Positions 32,650 to 44,182 of a stretch of 64,000 nucleotides of DNA are shown here, piece after piece. The notes beneath the pieces were generated by a model. It was not told the DNA's origin and ran no database searches. It worked only from the letters and a program-made list of their open reading frames with translations. Both the position numbers and the translations under genes were made by a program. Source of the stretch: Chelatococcus asaccharovorans (GTDB taxonomy: Bacteria; Pseudomonadota; Alphaproteobacteria; Rhizobiales; Beijerinckiaceae); the NCBI RefSeq assembly GCF_003201475.1, contig NZ_QJJK01000002.1, forward strand, positions 372,001 through 436,000, given 5' to 3'. Each line of letters starts with the position of its first letter. The first letter of the stretch is position 1.

Positions 32650-34754
32650 GGCTTTCCTCTTCGTCTGGACAGGCTGCGCAGGCGGCGTGCCGCTGCCGGC
32701 GGTTCCGCTAGTCCTTGCGTTGCAATCGGCAGGCGTCGGCACCAGTTGGGATGTTCGGCCACGGTGCCGGGCAGGTTCGGCTGCTCGGTTTCGCCGAGGA
32801 TGTCCTCGAGCGGGATGAGAACCAGATCCGCCGGCGTATCCGCGACGAAGGCGATAGCGGCGTCGACCACGGGCTCGGCTTGTGCGCCGGGCTGGGGCTC
32901 TCTATCCGTGACGAGCCCCTCCGTCGTGAACGCCGACCATAGGGCGGCGCGGTCCTCGTCCCGTGCCGCCCGCTCCGTGGCGGCGGACCCGCCGTGGCCA
33001 AACAGCGCGAGCTTCTCGCGCCAATCGATGTCACGCCCTGTCCACCAGCCCGCGACGGTCGGAAGATCATGGGTCGTCGTCATCGCTGTGGCTGTTCTCG
33101 GCCAGGAAGAGGCAGATTTGTAGGCGTTCTCGTCCCGCTCGAACCAGAGCACGCGCATGCCGATAACGCCAATGTCCTCCAGGGCCTCGCGCAGGCCGGG
33201 AGGGACGGTGCCAAGATCCTCGCCGATGACGATCGCCTGATGCCGCCAGGATTCGAGCGCGACGAGCCGCAGCATCGTGGCGAGCGGATAGGCAAGATAG
33301 GCCCCCTCATCCGGCGTCGCGCCGTCAGGAACGAGCCACAGTCGCGCGAAACCCAGAATATGGTCGATACGCAGGCCACCGGCATGACGCATGCCGGCGC
33401 GCAGCGTGTCCAGGAAGGGTGCGAAATCGCGGGCCACCAAGGTTCGCGGCGAAAGGGCCGTCAGCCCCCAGTCCTGTCCCAGCTGGTTGAAGAGATCAGG
33501 CGGCGCGCCAATGCTGACCCCCGCCATGACCTCATCGCGGTGGGCCCAGGCATAGCTGCCCCCGCCGTCGGTGCCGATGGCGAGATCACAGAGAATGCCG
33601 ATGCCGAGCCCTGCATCCCGGGCCGCGGCCTGGGCGCGCGCGAGGCTCTTGTCCGCGAGCCACTGCAGGAAGAGATGGAAGGAAACCTCCTCGGCCTGCG
33701 CCGCGGCGAAAGCGGCCACCGCCTCGCTTCCGGACTCATGAAATTCGGCCGGCCATTGGCGCCAGTGATGGGCGCCGGGGTCGTTCTTCAGACAGGCGGC
33801 GTGCAAGGCTTCGAACACGGCATGATCGCGCAGCGCTCGCCCGCCGCGCGCGACGAAGTCCGCGAAATCTCCGCCGTAGGAGCCGCCGGGAGCGAGATCC
33901 GCCGCCATGATCGATTTGAGCGCGCGCAGGAATGCCAGCTTGGCCTTGGCCGCCGCCGGCCAGTCGATCAGGCGGCTTTCGTTATGGCGCACCATGGCCA
34001 TCCGCATATCGGCCTGATCGAGCGCCTTCTCGATCTGCGACAGATCCGCGATCGCCGTGGGGTCCGCATGGAGAGGATTGAGGAACAACCGGCTTGAAGG
34101 TGCATAGGGGCTGGCGCGGCCGGGATCGGCGCTGAAGAGCGCATGCACCGGCCCGATCGAGACCGCTTCGCCGCGCGCATCGGCCACGACGCCCGCGAGA
34201 TCCGCCAGGTCGCGGAAATCGCCGATGCCGCCATTGCCGACGGGCGTCTTCGCATCGATCTCACGCCGCAGGCCATAGAGCTGCGCCGCGACCCCCCAGC
34301 GACGTCCGGCGCCCGTGAGTTCCTCCACCGAGACGCATCGTGACGGTGCAATGGCGAGGGTCACCTCGCGGTCGCCATACCGGAGCCTATGGTACCCCGG
34401 CACGCCGATCGCAGGAATGGCGGATCCTCGCCCCTCTATAACCTCGCCGTTCTCGAGGCGGATTTCGAACGGCCGTGTTTGCGCGCCGGGGGACCTTAAG
34501 CCGGCCGGCATGGGAAACGGTTTGCCGACCTCGCCCGTGACGAGGGTCGGCGCTGCGTGCGAAGCCTGGCGCAGACGGTTGTGGCTGGCGGCGATGTCTG
34601 ACGGCGTGTGCGCGGCGAGGCCGAGCGCCCCCAAGAGATGGCGCAGCGTGACGGACTTCACGGTCCGGCGCTTGCCGAACGCATCGGTCCAATCGACCGC
34701 TATGCCGGCGGCCGTCGCCAGCGAACGGAGATCGGGAGACGCCCCGCCGCTCAT
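32646..34754 (-). CDS. malQ: 4-alpha-glucanotransferase (amylomaltase)
   Basis: A GH77 4-alpha-glucanotransferase of 702 residues, with the usual N-terminal extension. Signatures are YGLRREIDAKTPVGNGGIGDFRD (substrate loop start), YAPSSRLFLNPLH, the nucleophile in GGLRIDHILGFARLW, the acid/base IGEDLGTVP and TTTHDLPTVAGWW. It rearranges maltodextrin chain lengths, feeding TreY with suitable acceptors. The ATG at 34754 overlaps the treZ stop by 4 bp. Location inside a treZ-treY pair is a recurring but not universal arrangement. Confidence 0.93.
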   Translation of the reverse strand: MSGGASPDLRSLATAAGIAVDWTDAFGKRRTVKSVTLRHLLGALGLAAHTPSDIAASHNRLRQASHAAPTLVTGEVGKPFPMPAGLRSPGAQTRPFEIRLENGEVIEGRGSAIPAIGVPGYHRLRYGDREVTLAIAPSRCVSVEELTGAGRRWGVAAQLYGLRREIDAKTPVGNGGIGDFRDLADLAGVVADARGEAVSIGPVHALFSADPGRASPYAPSSRLFLNPLHADPTAIADLSQIEKALDQADMRMAMVRHNESRLIDWPAAAKAKLAFLRALKSIMAADLAPGGSYGGDFADFVARGGRALRDHAVFEALHAACLKNDPGAHHWRQWPAEFHESGSEAVAAFAAAQAEEVSFHLFLQWLADKSLARAQAAARDAGLGIGILCDLAIGTDGGGSYAWAHRDEVMAGVSIGAPPDLFNQLGQDWGLTALSPRTLVARDFAPFLDTLRAGMRHAGGLRIDHILGFARLWLVPDGATPDEGAYLAYPLATMLRLVALESWRHQAIVIGEDLGTVPPGLREALEDIGVIGMRVLWFERDENAYKSASSWPRTATAMTTTHDLPTVAGWWTGRDIDWREKLALFGHGGSAATERAARDEDRAALWSAFTTEGLVTDREPQPGAQAEPVVDAAIAFVADTPADLVLIPLEDILGETEQPNLPGTVAEHPNWCRRLPIATQGLAEPPAAARRLRSLSRRRGKP

Positions 34755-36532
34755 GGCTCCGTGCCTTCCGCCGGGCCGCAAGTGGCGATCGTCGCCCGCG
34801 GGGGAAGACGTCCGGCAGCGACCTCGGCCTTCACGTCCGGATCGCTCGCAAAGATGACATCCCCCGCCACCGGCGCGACGGACACAGCATCGGCACCGAG
34901 ATTACAGGCGATCGTCAAGCGCCGGCCATTGCCGAGGCGCCAGGAGGCCATCACGGCTGCATCCCCAAGCGCTTGCGCGCCCATGGACTGCGCAGCGCGA
35001 ATTCCGGGAACGATGTGCTGCCGCCTCAGATCGAGCAAATTCCTGTAATAAGCGAACATCGCCTCACCGTGCGCCGCGTCCGGCGCCACGGGGCGCGATC
35101 GCTCGAATGTGTCGACGGCGTTGGGATCCGGCAGGGCCTCCACGCCGACGTCGTTGAAGGCGGCAAAGGCCGCGAATTCGCGGCGACGGCCCTCCCGAAC
35201 GGCCTTTGCCAGTTCAGGATTGTGATCCGTGAAGAAGAAGAACGGTGTTTCGCTGCCGTATTCCTCCCCCATGAAGATCAGCGGGATCTGCGGGGTCAGA
35301 AGCTGGAGCGCGACCGCCGCCTTGAGAGCGCCGGGATCAGCCAGCGTCGTCAAGCGCTCCCCGAAGGCGCGGTTGCCGATCTGGTCGTGATTCTGCAGGA
35401 AGAACACGAAGGCCGAAGGCGGCAGCATACCGCTTGGCGTGCCGCGCTTCTCGCCGGCGCGATGCGGCGATGGCTCGCCCTGGTAGATAAAGCCCTCCGA
35501 CAAGGCCCGTGCCAGCTTGGAGGCAGGCGCGTCGGCGTAATCGGCGTAATAGCCGCCCGTCTCGCCCGTCAATAGAACATGCATGACGTGATGGGCGTCG
35601 TCGTTCCACTGGGCATCGAAGTCCCCGGCAAGATGCGAGGCAATATTGCCGTCGTGTTCGAGAACGAGATGCACATGGCGGCCAGGCTCGACGGTTCGCC
35701 TGACGGTTGCGGCCATCTCATCCAGCCAGTCGGGCTCGGTGATGGCATGCGCGGCATCGAAGCGCAGGCCGTCGAAGCGATATTCCATCAGCCAGTAAAG
35801 CACATTCTCTGTGAAATACCGCCTCACTTCGGGCCGACGAAAGTCAATGGCCGCGCCCCAGGGGGTCGCTATATCTTCGCGGAAGAATTGCGGCGCGTAA
35901 GAGGCAAGGTAATTTCCGTCCGGCCCGAAATGATTGTAGACGACGTCGAGGAATACCATCATCTCAAGCGCATGGGCGCGATCAATAAGCCGTTTGAGAT
36001 CATCAGGCGTGCCGTAGGCTAAATTCGGCGCGAAGGGCAAGACGCCATCGTAACCCCAGTTGCGCCGCCCCGGACAATCGGCGATCGGCATCAGCTCGAC
36101 CGCCGTTATGCCGAGCGCCTTGAGTTTCGGCAGCTGGGCCGCCACGCCGGCGTAGCCGCCCAGGAGGCCGGGGTGAAGCTCATAGAGCACCACCTCCTCC
36201 CATGGGCGTCCCAGCCAGTCAGCCTGCTGCCAGCGGTAATCCCGCGGATCGATGACCACGCTTGGACCGTGGACATCGTCGCGCTGGGCCCGCGACGCCG
36301 GGTCCGGCACGGATGTGCCATCGGGCAGGCGAAAGCGATAGGCGGTGTCCGCTCCCACCGCCGCCTCGCACGACCACCAGCCCTCCGCCGGGGCCATGGG
36401 GATGGGCGGCATTCCATCGATGACCAGGTCCACGGCGTCGGCACCGGGAGCCCAGAGCGCGAACCGGGTCCTGCTGCCCTCACTCGTCGCACCAAAGCTC
36501 AACGGATACGCGAAGCTTTGACCCGTGCTCAT
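34751..36532 (-). CDS. treZ: Malto-oligosyltrehalose trehalohydrolase
   Basis: A GH13 trehalohydrolase of 593 residues that releases trehalose from maltooligosyl-trehalose. It has an N-terminal CBM48-like domain (RFALWAPGADAVDLVI), YELHPGLLGGYAG, LMPIADCPGRRNWGYDGV, the nucleophile in FDGLRFDAAHAI near residue 255, the acid LVLEHDGN near residue 288 and FLQNHDQIGNRAFGERL near residue 380. LIFMGEEYGSETPF is typical of TreZ. Its ATG overlaps the glgX stop as ATGA. Confidence 0.95.
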   Translation of the reverse strand: MSTGQSFAYPLSFGATSEGSRTRFALWAPGADAVDLVIDGMPPIPMAPAEGWWSCEAAVGADTAYRFRLPDGTSVPDPASRAQRDDVHGPSVVIDPRDYRWQQADWLGRPWEEVVLYELHPGLLGGYAGVAAQLPKLKALGITAVELMPIADCPGRRNWGYDGVLPFAPNLAYGTPDDLKRLIDRAHALEMMVFLDVVYNHFGPDGNYLASYAPQFFREDIATPWGAAIDFRRPEVRRYFTENVLYWLMEYRFDGLRFDAAHAITEPDWLDEMAATVRRTVEPGRHVHLVLEHDGNIASHLAGDFDAQWNDDAHHVMHVLLTGETGGYYADYADAPASKLARALSEGFIYQGEPSPHRAGEKRGTPSGMLPPSAFVFFLQNHDQIGNRAFGERLTTLADPGALKAAVALQLLTPQIPLIFMGEEYGSETPFFFFTDHNPELAKAVREGRRREFAAFAAFNDVGVEALPDPNAVDTFERSRPVAPDAAHGEAMFAYYRNLLDLRRQHIVPGIRAAQSMGAQALGDAAVMASWRLGNGRRLTIACNLGADAVSVAPVAGDVIFASDPDVKAEVAAGRLPPRATIATCGPAEGTEP

Positions 36533-38646
36533 CCGCCTTCTCCGATATATCCCGCGAGAACAACTGCGCTATGGCCGGCAACCATGAAGCCCTCGCCGTC
36601 CAGGGTTTCCCACGCGCGCCAGGGATCGGCACTGTCGATCACGCGGCGCCACGCCAAGACGGGCGGCGGCAGGGTGAAGAGGGCATCCTCGGCGGAGCCA
36701 TTGATCAGCAGGGACACGACCTCGACCGCGCCGTTTGCATCCCGACCGGCTCTGCGCAGATTAAGCCGCCGGCCCTCCGGATCGTTCCAGGCTTCCGGCG
36801 TCATTCCCTCGCCGCGTTCGTCGTACCAGGCGATATCCATGACGCCGGGCGCGGGTTCGGATCGGCCGTGCATGAAGGACTTGCAGCGGATCACCGGATA
36901 ATCACGCCGCACGGCGATCAGCCTCGCGACAAAGGCTTGAAGGCTCTGGCCCTCAGGTGTCGCTGCCAGCGACCAGTCGAACCAGGATATCGCGTTGTCC
37001 TGACAATAGGCGTTGTTATTGCCGCCCTGGGTACGTCCGCATTCATCACCGCCCAACAGCATCGGCGTGCCGTGGGAAGCAAAAAGGGTGGTGAGCATCG
37101 CGCGCTTGATCTTCTGACGAACCGCGAGGATGTCTTCATTATCGGTCTCGCCCTCAGCGCCCCAATTGTTGCTGAAGTTCTCGGAGTGGCCGTCGTTGTT
37201 GTCCTCCCCATTGGCCTCGTTGTGGCGTTCGTTGAAGCTCACGGTATCTTCAAGCGTGAAGCCATCGTGGGCTGTCAGGAAGTTGACCGAGGCCCAGGGC
37301 GACCGGCCGTTGCGGTCGAAGATCTCGCCGGACCCGGAAAGACGCGCGGCCAGATCGCCGCGCACGCCGGGATCGCCGCGCCAGAAGCGGCGCACGCCGT
37401 CGCGGTAGCGGTCATTCCATTCGGCAAAGCCCGGCGGATGGTTTCCGAGTTGATAGCCGCCCGGCCCGATGTCCCAGGGTTCCGAGATGAGCTTTTTGGT
37501 CGAGAGGATCGGATCTTGCCGGAGCGCGTCGAAGAACCCCGATCCGGGATCAAAGCCGGAGGGCTCACGTCCGAGCGTGGTGCCGAGATCGAAGCGAAAA
37601 CCGTCGATGCCGTAGAAGGTGACCCAGTAGCGCAGCGAATCCATCACCATCTGCAGCACGCGCGGATGGGAGAGATTCACCGTATTGCCGGTTCCGGTAT
37701 CGTTGATGCAATGGCGTTCATTCCCGTCGACGAGCCGGTAGTAGCTTGCGTTGTCGAGGCCCCTGAACGACAATGTTGGGCCAAGTTCACTCCCCTCGCA
37801 GGTGTGGTTGTAAACGACGTCCAGTATGACTTCGATACCCGCGGCATGCAGGCGATTGACCGCCATACGCAATTCGTCGCGCGACCCGTCCGAGAGATAG
37901 CGGGGCTCCGGAGCGAAGAACGACAGGGTGTTGTAGCCCCAGTAATTCCTCAGGCCCTTTTCGAGAAGGTGCCGATCCTGCAGATAAGCATGGACGGGCA
38001 GCAGCTCGATACTTGTTATGCCAAGTTTGGCGAGGTGCTCGATAATGGCCGGTTCCGAGAGCGCCGCGAATGTACCCCGCTCATGCGGACGAATATCGTC
38101 ACGATGCATGGTGAGACCGCGCACATGCGCTTCGTAGATCACGGTTTCGGACCACGGGACCCGGGGCAATGTGCGCCCATCCCGTGACGGCGGCTGAATT
38201 GGACTATCATCGGTGACGACGGCCTTCGGCATGGCGGCCGCGCTGTCGCGGCGATCGAAGGACATGTCCGCCCGGTTCGAATTCAGCCGGTACCCGAACA
38301 GGGCATCCGACCAGCGCACCTGGCCGTGGATGGCGCGCGCATAGGGATCCAGCAGGAGCTTATGATGATTGAAGCGATGTCCGCGACGCGGCTCATACGG
38401 TCCATAGGCTCTGTAGCCATAGAGCAAGCCCGCGCGCGCCAGGGGCAGATGGCCGTGAAAGACCTGATCGGTGCATTCGGGCAGCGTCAATCGCGCAATC
38501 TCGCGCCGGCCGGAGGGGTCGAACAAGCACAGGTCGATGCGCTCGGCATGGGCGGAGAAGATCGCGAAATTCACGCCGAGTTCGTCGCAGGTGGCTCCCA
38601 GCGGATAAGGTGATCCGGGCTCTAGGCGATCGGGCGTTGTCGGCAT
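36529..38646 (-). CDS. glgX: Glycogen debranching enzyme
   Basis: A GH13 isoamylase-type debranching enzyme of 705 residues that cuts alpha-1,6 branch points of glycogen limit dextrins. It has the CBM48 start (YPLGATCDELGVNFAIFSAH), YEAHVRGLT, ELLPVHAYLQDRHLLEKGL, the nucleophile in GIDGFRFDLGTTLGREP near residue 335, the acid LISEPWDIGPGGYQ near residue 372 and TAHDGFTLEDTVSFNERHN near residue 445. NAISWFDW is a GlgX hallmark. The ATG at 38646 lies 4 bases after the glgB stop; a longer frame overlapping glgB is not credible. Confidence 0.95.
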   Translation of the reverse strand: MPTTPDRLEPGSPYPLGATCDELGVNFAIFSAHAERIDLCLFDPSGRREIARLTLPECTDQVFHGHLPLARAGLLYGYRAYGPYEPRRGHRFNHHKLLLDPYARAIHGQVRWSDALFGYRLNSNRADMSFDRRDSAAAMPKAVVTDDSPIQPPSRDGRTLPRVPWSETVIYEAHVRGLTMHRDDIRPHERGTFAALSEPAIIEHLAKLGITSIELLPVHAYLQDRHLLEKGLRNYWGYNTLSFFAPEPRYLSDGSRDELRMAVNRLHAAGIEVILDVVYNHTCEGSELGPTLSFRGLDNASYYRLVDGNERHCINDTGTGNTVNLSHPRVLQMVMDSLRYWVTFYGIDGFRFDLGTTLGREPSGFDPGSGFFDALRQDPILSTKKLISEPWDIGPGGYQLGNHPPGFAEWNDRYRDGVRRFWRGDPGVRGDLAARLSGSGEIFDRNGRSPWASVNFLTAHDGFTLEDTVSFNERHNEANGEDNNDGHSENFSNNWGAEGETDNEDILAVRQKIKRAMLTTLFASHGTPMLLGGDECGRTQGGNNNAYCQDNAISWFDWSLAATPEGQSLQAFVARLIAVRRDYPVIRCKSFMHGRSEPAPGVMDIAWYDERGEGMTPEAWNDPEGRRLNLRRAGRDANGAVEVVSLLINGSAEDALFTLPPPVLAWRRVIDSADPWRAWETLDGEGFMVAGHSAVVLAGYIGEGG

Positions 38647-38650
38647 GGGG

Positions 38651-40891
38651 TCAGGTTTCCGGCGTGAAAAGGACGGTGGCGAGGGGCGGGATGGTGAGGC
38701 AGATGGAGAAAGGCTCGCCGTGGCTCGGCTGCTCGCTGGCGGCGACGCCGCCAGCATTGCCCATATTGCTGCCGCCAAAGATCGCTGCGTCGCTGTTGAA
38801 GATCTCGGCCCAGCGCCCCCCTTGCGGCACGCCGATACGATAGCGCGTGTGCGGCACCGGCGTCATGTTCACGACGACGAGAACGGGTGAAGCCTCGCGG
38901 CCGAGCCGCAGGAATGCGAACACGCTATTGGCGCGGTCGTCACCGACGATCCAGCGGAAGCCACGGCCTTCGCAGTCCAGCTGGTGCAAGGCGGGTTGGC
39001 TGCGATAGACGTGGTTAAGGTCACGAACAAGGCGCTGCATGCCGCCGTGCTCGGGCTGGGAGATGAGGTCCCAGTCGATCATGCGATCGTGGTCCCACTC
39101 GCGCTCCTGGGCAATCTCGCCGCCCATGAAGAGGAGCTTCTTGCCGGGATGGGTCCACATGAAGCCAAGGTAGGCGCGAAGGTTGGCAAAGCGCTGCCAT
39201 CGATCGCCGGGCATTTTGCCTATGAGCGCGTGCTTTCCGTGAACCACTTCATCATGGGAAAGAGGAAGAACGAATTTTTCGGAGAAAGCATAGACGAGAC
39301 CAAAGCCGACTTCGTCATGATGATAGCTCCGGTGCACAGGATCACGCTCGATATACTGCAGCGTGTCGTGCATCCAGCCCATGTTCCATTTGTAGGAGAA
39401 GCCCAGCCCGTCTTCGTCGACGGGTCTGGAGACGCCAGGCCAGGCCGTCGATTCCTCGGCGATCGTCATCGCGCCGGGACAGGCCTCCGCGATCACCGCA
39501 TTCAGATGCTTGAGGAAAGCGACAGCTTCGAGATTTTCCCGCCCGCCGTGGATATTCGGCACCCATTCTCCGGGCGCCCGGCTGTAGTCGCGGTAAAGCA
39601 TTGAAGCCACCGCATCGACGCGCAGGCCATCCACGTGAAAGCGTTGGAGCCAGAACAGGGCACTGGCAATGAGAAAGCCCGCCACCTCGCGACGACCCAG
39701 ATTATAGATCAGGGTGTTCCAATCCGGGTGGTATCCCTCGCGCGGATCGGAATGCTCGTAGAGCGCGGTGCCGTCGAATTGCGCGAGACCGTAGACGTCA
39801 GAGGGGAAATGGGCGGGCACCCAGTCCAGGATGACACCGACGCCAGCCGTATGGCAGGCATCGACAAATCGCGCAAAGCCGTCAGCGCCGCCATGGCGCG
39901 CCGTCGGTGCAAAAAGGCCGAGGGGCTGATAACCCCAGGAGCCGCCGAAAGGATGCTCCATGATTGGCATGAGCTCGACATGGGTGAAGCCCATCTCCGC
40001 CACATAGGGCACGAGCCGCTCCGCCAGATCGTCCCATCCGAGAACAGACCCATCATCCTTCCGCAGCCAGGACGCCGAATGGACCTCATAGATCGCGATC
40101 GGCGCGTCGGGCGCGTGGCGAGCCGCGCGTCCGGCCATCCAATCCGCATCGGTCCAGTGATGGGCCGGCTTTGCCGGAACGATTGATGCCGTTGCCGGGG
40201 GCGGCTCAGTTGCCTGCGCAACCGGATCAGCCTTCAACGGCAGGACATCGCCATTGCGGGCGACAATCTCATATTTGTAGCGCTCCCGGGCGCGCAAGCC
40301 CGGGATGAAGATCTCCCACACGCCCGCCGCATGGCGCAGACGCATGGGATGCCTGCGCCCGTCCCAGGCATTGAAGTCACCGACGACCGAGACCCGCATC
40401 GCGTTTGGTGCCCAAACCGCGAACGAGACACCCTCAACGCCGTCAATCACCCGCGGATGAGACCCCAGCGCCTGCCAGAGGGTATGATGACGGCCCTCGG
40501 CAATCAGATGAAGATCGAGATCGCCCAGAATGGGCCCAAAAGAATAGGGGTCGGCGCGCTCGTCGACCACTGCTGCGCCGCCGTCTCCGGGCCATGTGAC
40601 GCGCAGGCGATAGGGCGCCGCGTCGCGCAGGAAGCCGACGAACAGCGCGGGATGCTGGGGCGTGACGAGCGTCGCGAGAGGGCGGCCGTCGTCGCGTGCG
40701 ATGACCGAGACCGCGCGCGCGCCTGGCAGGAAGGCGCGCAGGACCCGCTCTTCCCCAGCCTCGTGCGGGCCAAGCACCGAAAAGGGATCTTCGATGTGGC
40801 CCTGTGCAAGCGCCTGGACGGTCGCTTCATCGACGCGCAGGAGCGGGTGGTCGCAAGGTGCGGGAAACAGGGGCGCTTCCTCATGCATCAT
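38651..40891 (-). CDS. glgB: 1,4-alpha-glucan branching enzyme
   Basis: A glycogen branching enzyme of 746 residues, the usual size. It has two N-terminal CBM48-like domains ([12 protein letters not shown] near residue 36; [20 protein letters not shown] near residue 145), then the GH13 barrel: [25 protein letters not shown], the nucleophile in [20 protein letters not shown] near residue 425, the acid [15 protein letters not shown] near residue 475 and [12 protein letters not shown] near residue 545. It transfers chains to alpha-1,6 positions on the glucan made by GlgE. The start ATG overlaps the treS stop. Confidence 0.96.
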   Translation of the reverse strand: MMHEEAPLFPAPCDHPLLRVDEATVQALAQGHIEDPFSVLGPHEAGEERVLRAFLPGARAVSVIARDDGRPLATLVTPQHPALFVGFLRDAAPYRLRVTWPGDGGAAVVDERADPYSFGPILGDLDLHLIAEGRHHTLWQALGSHPRVIDGVEGVSFAVWAPNAMRVSVVGDFNAWDGRRHPMRLRHAAGVWEIFIPGLRARERYKYEIVARNGDVLPLKADPVAQATEPPPATASIVPAKPAHHWTDADWMAGRAARHAPDAPIAIYEVHSASWLRKDDGSVLGWDDLAERLVPYVAEMGFTHVELMPIMEHPFGGSWGYQPLGLFAPTARHGGADGFARFVDACHTAGVGVILDWVPAHFPSDVYGLAQFDGTALYEHSDPREGYHPDWNTLIYNLGRREVAGFLIASALFWLQRFHVDGLRVDAVASMLYRDYSRAPGEWVPNIHGGRENLEAVAFLKHLNAVIAEACPGAMTIAEESTAWPGVSRPVDEDGLGFSYKWNMGWMHDTLQYIERDPVHRSYHHDEVGFGLVYAFSEKFVLPLSHDEVVHGKHALIGKMPGDRWQRFANLRAYLGFMWTHPGKKLLFMGGEIAQEREWDHDRMIDWDLISQPEHGGMQRLVRDLNHVYRSQPALHQLDCEGRGFRWIVGDDRANSVFAFLRLGREASPVLVVVNMTPVPHTRYRIGVPQGGRWAEIFNSDAAIFGGSNMGNAGGVAASEQPSHGEPFSICLTIPPLATVLFTPET

Positions 40892-43800
40892 GCAGGCTCC
40901 CGTACCGGGCTGCCCACGAGCCGGGATGTCAGTGCGGCCAGCGCGCGAAGGGGGATATCGATCCAGTCAGGACGGTTGGCGGCCTCGTAGCAAAGCTCAT
41001 AGGCGGCTTTCTCGAGCGTGAAGAGATCGATGAGGGCTGCATCGCGGGAGTCGCGGCGTTGCGGCTGCCGGTCGTCGGCCTCCGGCTGGACGCCGTGGTA
41101 GGCTTGCAAGAATGTATCATGGGCCACTTCGCGGAACTTCTCGATGAAGGCCTGCTTACGCGCGTCCGTCGATTCACCGCGAAGTTCTGTCCGCGCCGCC
41201 ACCTTAGCCGCATAGTCAAACGAACGCAGAAGTCCTGCGACATCGCGGAAGCGGCTTGCTCTAGCGCGGCGTTCCACAAGACTGCGGCTCGGCTCACCTT
41301 CAAAATCAACGATGAAAACGTCGCTTTGCGAGATCAGGACCTGGCCGAGGTGGAAATCCCCATGAATGCGGGTTTCCAATGAGCCGACGCCGGCGGCGGC
41401 GAGCCGCGTCACCTCCTGTTCGAGACGGCCACGGTGGCGCACGATGCGCTCGGCGCGCAACCGGTCCTCGTCATTCGACCATTCCTTCCTGGCCTCGATG
41501 ACGGCGCAGGCCTTCTCGATCTGCGCGACGACGGCCGCGGCCCATGCGGCCGTGCCGGCCTTGTCGACGACGACGGGCGCAAAGGCCGGATCATCGCTCG
41601 GGCGCGCGAGGAGGTCGTGCATCTGCGATAGCGCATGGCCGAGTGCCGCGGCCATAACCCGGTAGGATTTGAGCAGTTCCTCATCGGTCATGCTCTCGTC
41701 CCGAACTGCCTCACCGCAATTGCGCTTGATAAAATCGAGCGTCCAGTGCCAGCCGTCGCCCTGGTTCCGGATAAAACCCTGCACGATAGCAATCGTCCGG
41801 GCGTCGTCTTCACCCCATATCTTGACGACTTCGCCAAGAAACGGTGGGGAATTCTTGAAGCCGAGCTCCGCCAAATGGCGGTTCATCTCAGCCTCAGGAT
41901 GGATACCCGGCTGCTGTCGCCGAATGAGCTTGGCAACAAGCACATCCCCCATGATGACGGAACTGTTTGATTGCTCGGCGGAAAGCCAGGTCAGCGGGGC
42001 ATCCCCCGCGATATCGACATCCATAAGCTGCGGTGCCGGCAGAAAGCGGATTTCGCCGTCGCCGAGGACAATCCGCTTGGCATCGACAAGCGCGGTCAAG
42101 GTGCTGCGGATGAAAGGCTCCAGGGCAAAAGCATCTGTGAGATAACCCACGCGCCGGCCGCGGCGCAGACGCGTCAGCGCGAGCTGCTGCGGCAGCGGGG
42201 TGGAGATTTCGTCCTCCCAGGCGATCCCCATGGGCATGAGATAGCGCGCAGTGCCGCGCTTGGTGGTCACATCGATCTCGGCGATCACCGTATCGGCGAC
42301 CTTGGGCAGGGGCGCGAGCGCTGCGATCTCGACCTTGACGATTGCCTCATCCTTCGCCGCGAACCAGCGGCGCTTCGGCAGATAGGCCGGCAGCGACTCC
42401 GTCTCGAGAATGCGGCGGATCGGCTTGTCCATGAGCTCATCGAGCCCGCGACGCAGCACGATCGTCGCGAATTCCGGGAGCGGCTCGGGCGCCGGCCTAT
42501 GCCAGGAGGGGAGATTCGTCTCGGTCGCCAGCAAGAACCAATAGAAGCCGAAGGGTGGCAGGGTCAGCAGATAGGTCAGTTGTCCGATCGGCGGAAAGAC
42601 CGAATCGGCTGTCATCTCCACCGGAATGCGGCCCGCGAAGGCCGACAGGTCAAGCTCGACGGCCTGCGGCGAGCGCGACAGATTCGCGACACACAGGATC
42701 GTTTCGTCCTCGTATTCACGCAGGTACGCAAGAATCTTTCTGTTTCTCGGGTAGAGAAATCTGAGAGTTCCGCGGCCAAAGGCTGGATGTTTGCGGCGCG
42801 TCGCCAGCATCCGCCGCATCCAGTTGAGCAGCGAATGCGGATCTCTGTTCTGCGCCTCGACATTGATGGCCTCGAAGCCATAGAGCGTGTCCATGATCGG
42901 TGGCAAGACGAGCTGCTCAGGGTCGGCCCGCGAGAAGCCGCCATTGCGATCGGCGGACCACTGCATGGGCGTGCGCACGCCGTCACGGTCACCGAGGTGG
43001 ATGTTGTCACCCATGCCGATCTCGTCGCCGTAATAGATCACCGGCGTGCCCGGCATCGATTGCAGAAGGGCGTTCATCAACTCGACGCGACGGCGGTCGC
43101 GCTCGAGGAGGGGTGCAAGGCGGCGGCGGATGCCAAGGTTGATACGCGCGCGCCGATCCGCCGCATAGACTTCCCACAGATAATCGCGCTCGCTGTCGGT
43201 GACCATTTCGAGCGTGAGTTCGTCATGATTGCGCAGGAAGATCGCCCATTGGCAGTTCTCCGGAATTTCCGGGGTCTGGCGTAGAATATCGGTGATGGGA
43301 AAGCGGTCTTCGCGGGCGATCGCCATATACATGCGCGGCATGAGCGGGAAGTGAAACGCCATATGGCATTCGTCACCATCACCGAAATACTGCTGCGTGT
43401 CTTCCGGCCACTGGTTCGCTTCCGCCAGAAGCATCCGGTCGGGATAGGCCGCGTCGAGCTCGGCGCGGATACGCTTCAGGATGGTATGCGTTTCCGGCAG
43501 GTTCTCATTGATGGTGCCTTCGCGCTCCACCAGATAGGGCACTGCATCAAGGCGCAGACCGTCGACGCCGAGATCAAGCCAGAAGCGCATGACGCTCAGC
43601 ACCGCCCGCACAACCTGCGGATTGTCGAAGTTGAGATCCGGCTGATGAGAATAGAAGCGATGCCAGTAATAGGCACCCGCCACGGGATCCCACGTCCAGT
43701 TCGACTTCTCCGTGTCGAGAAATATGATCCGCGTGCCGGCATAGGTCTGGTCGCTATCCGACCAGACGTAAAAATTGCGGGCGGCCGAACCCGGCTTGGC

Positions 43801-44181
43801 GCGGCGGGCCTTCTGAAACCATGGATGTTGATCCGACGTGTGATTGATCACGAGCTCCGTAATGACGCGCAGTCCCCGCGCATGGGCTTCGTCTATGAAG
43901 CGTTTGACATCGGCCATGACCCCGTAATCTGAGTGTACGTCCCTGTATGCGGCGATGTCATAGCCGTCATCGCGTCGGGGGGACGGATAGAAAGGCAGCA
44001 GCCAAACCGCGGTAACACCAAGACCGGCAATATAATCCAGTTTGTCGATGAGCCCCTTGAAGTCACCCACGCCGTCATTGTTCGCGTCAAAGAACGACTT
44101 GATATGGAGCTGATAGATAATCGCGTCCTTGTACCATTGCGGGTCAGCGGGAAGCGGTGAGATCTTCCGACGTTTCGCCAT
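40888..44181 (-). CDS. treS: Trehalose synthase / maltokinase fusion
   Basis: A bifunctional protein of 1097 residues. Residues 1 to about 560 are trehalose synthase (GH13): [17 protein letters not shown], the nucleophile in [13 protein letters not shown] near 213, [11 protein letters not shown] near 255 and [11 protein letters not shown] near 325. Residues from about 590 on are maltokinase: [21 protein letters not shown], then the kinase motifs [11 protein letters not shown] near 940 and [16 protein letters not shown]. TreS converts trehalose to maltose, and Mak makes maltose-1-phosphate for GlgE. The ATG at 44181 is two bases from the glgE stop. Fusions of the two activities are known in proteobacteria. 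Confidence 0.95.
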   Translation of the reverse strand: MAKRRKISPLPADPQWYKDAIIYQLHIKSFFDANNDGVGDFKGLIDKLDYIAGLGVTAVWLLPFYPSPRRDDGYDIAAYRDVHSDYGVMADVKRFIDEAHARGLRVITELVINHTSDQHPWFQKARRAKPGSAARNFYVWSDSDQTYAGTRIIFLDTEKSNWTWDPVAGAYYWHRFYSHQPDLNFDNPQVVRAVLSVMRFWLDLGVDGLRLDAVPYLVEREGTINENLPETHTILKRIRAELDAAYPDRMLLAEANQWPEDTQQYFGDGDECHMAFHFPLMPRMYMAIAREDRFPITDILRQTPEIPENCQWAIFLRNHDELTLEMVTDSERDYLWEVYAADRRARINLGIRRRLAPLLERDRRRVELMNALLQSMPGTPVIYYGDEIGMGDNIHLGDRDGVRTPMQWSADRNGGFSRADPEQLVLPPIMDTLYGFEAINVEAQNRDPHSLLNWMRRMLATRRKHPAFGRGTLRFLYPRNRKILAYLREYEDETILCVANLSRSPQAVELDLSAFAGRIPVEMTADSVFPPIGQLTYLLTLPPFGFYWFLLATETNLPSWHRPAPEPLPEFATIVLRRGLDELMDKPIRRILETESLPAYLPKRRWFAAKDEAIVKVEIAALAPLPKVADTVIAEIDVTTKRGTARYLMPMGIAWEDEISTPLPQQLALTRLRRGRRVGYLTDAFALEPFIRSTLTALVDAKRIVLGDGEIRFLPAPQLMDVDIAGDAPLTWLSAEQSNSSVIMGDVLVAKLIRRQQPGIHPEAEMNRHLAELGFKNSPPFLGEVVKIWGEDDARTIAIVQGFIRNQGDGWHWTLDFIKRNCGEAVRDESMTDEELLKSYRVMAAALGHALSQMHDLLARPSDDPAFAPVVVDKAGTAAWAAAVVAQIEKACAVIEARKEWSNDEDRLRAERIVRHRGRLEQEVTRLAAAGVGSLETRIHGDFHLGQVLISQSDVFIVDFEGEPSRSLVERRARASRFRDVAGLLRSFDYAAKVAARTELRGESTDARKQAFIEKFREVAHDTFLQAYHGVQPEADDRQPQRRDSRDAALIDLFTLEKAAYELCYEAANRPDWIDIPLRALAALTSRLVGSPVREPA

Positions 44182-44182
44182 G

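Noticed and set aside
36571-38187. A 538-codon open frame on the plus strand
   Set aside because: Antisense to glgX, with no family signatures and no ribosome binding site; an artefact of high GC.
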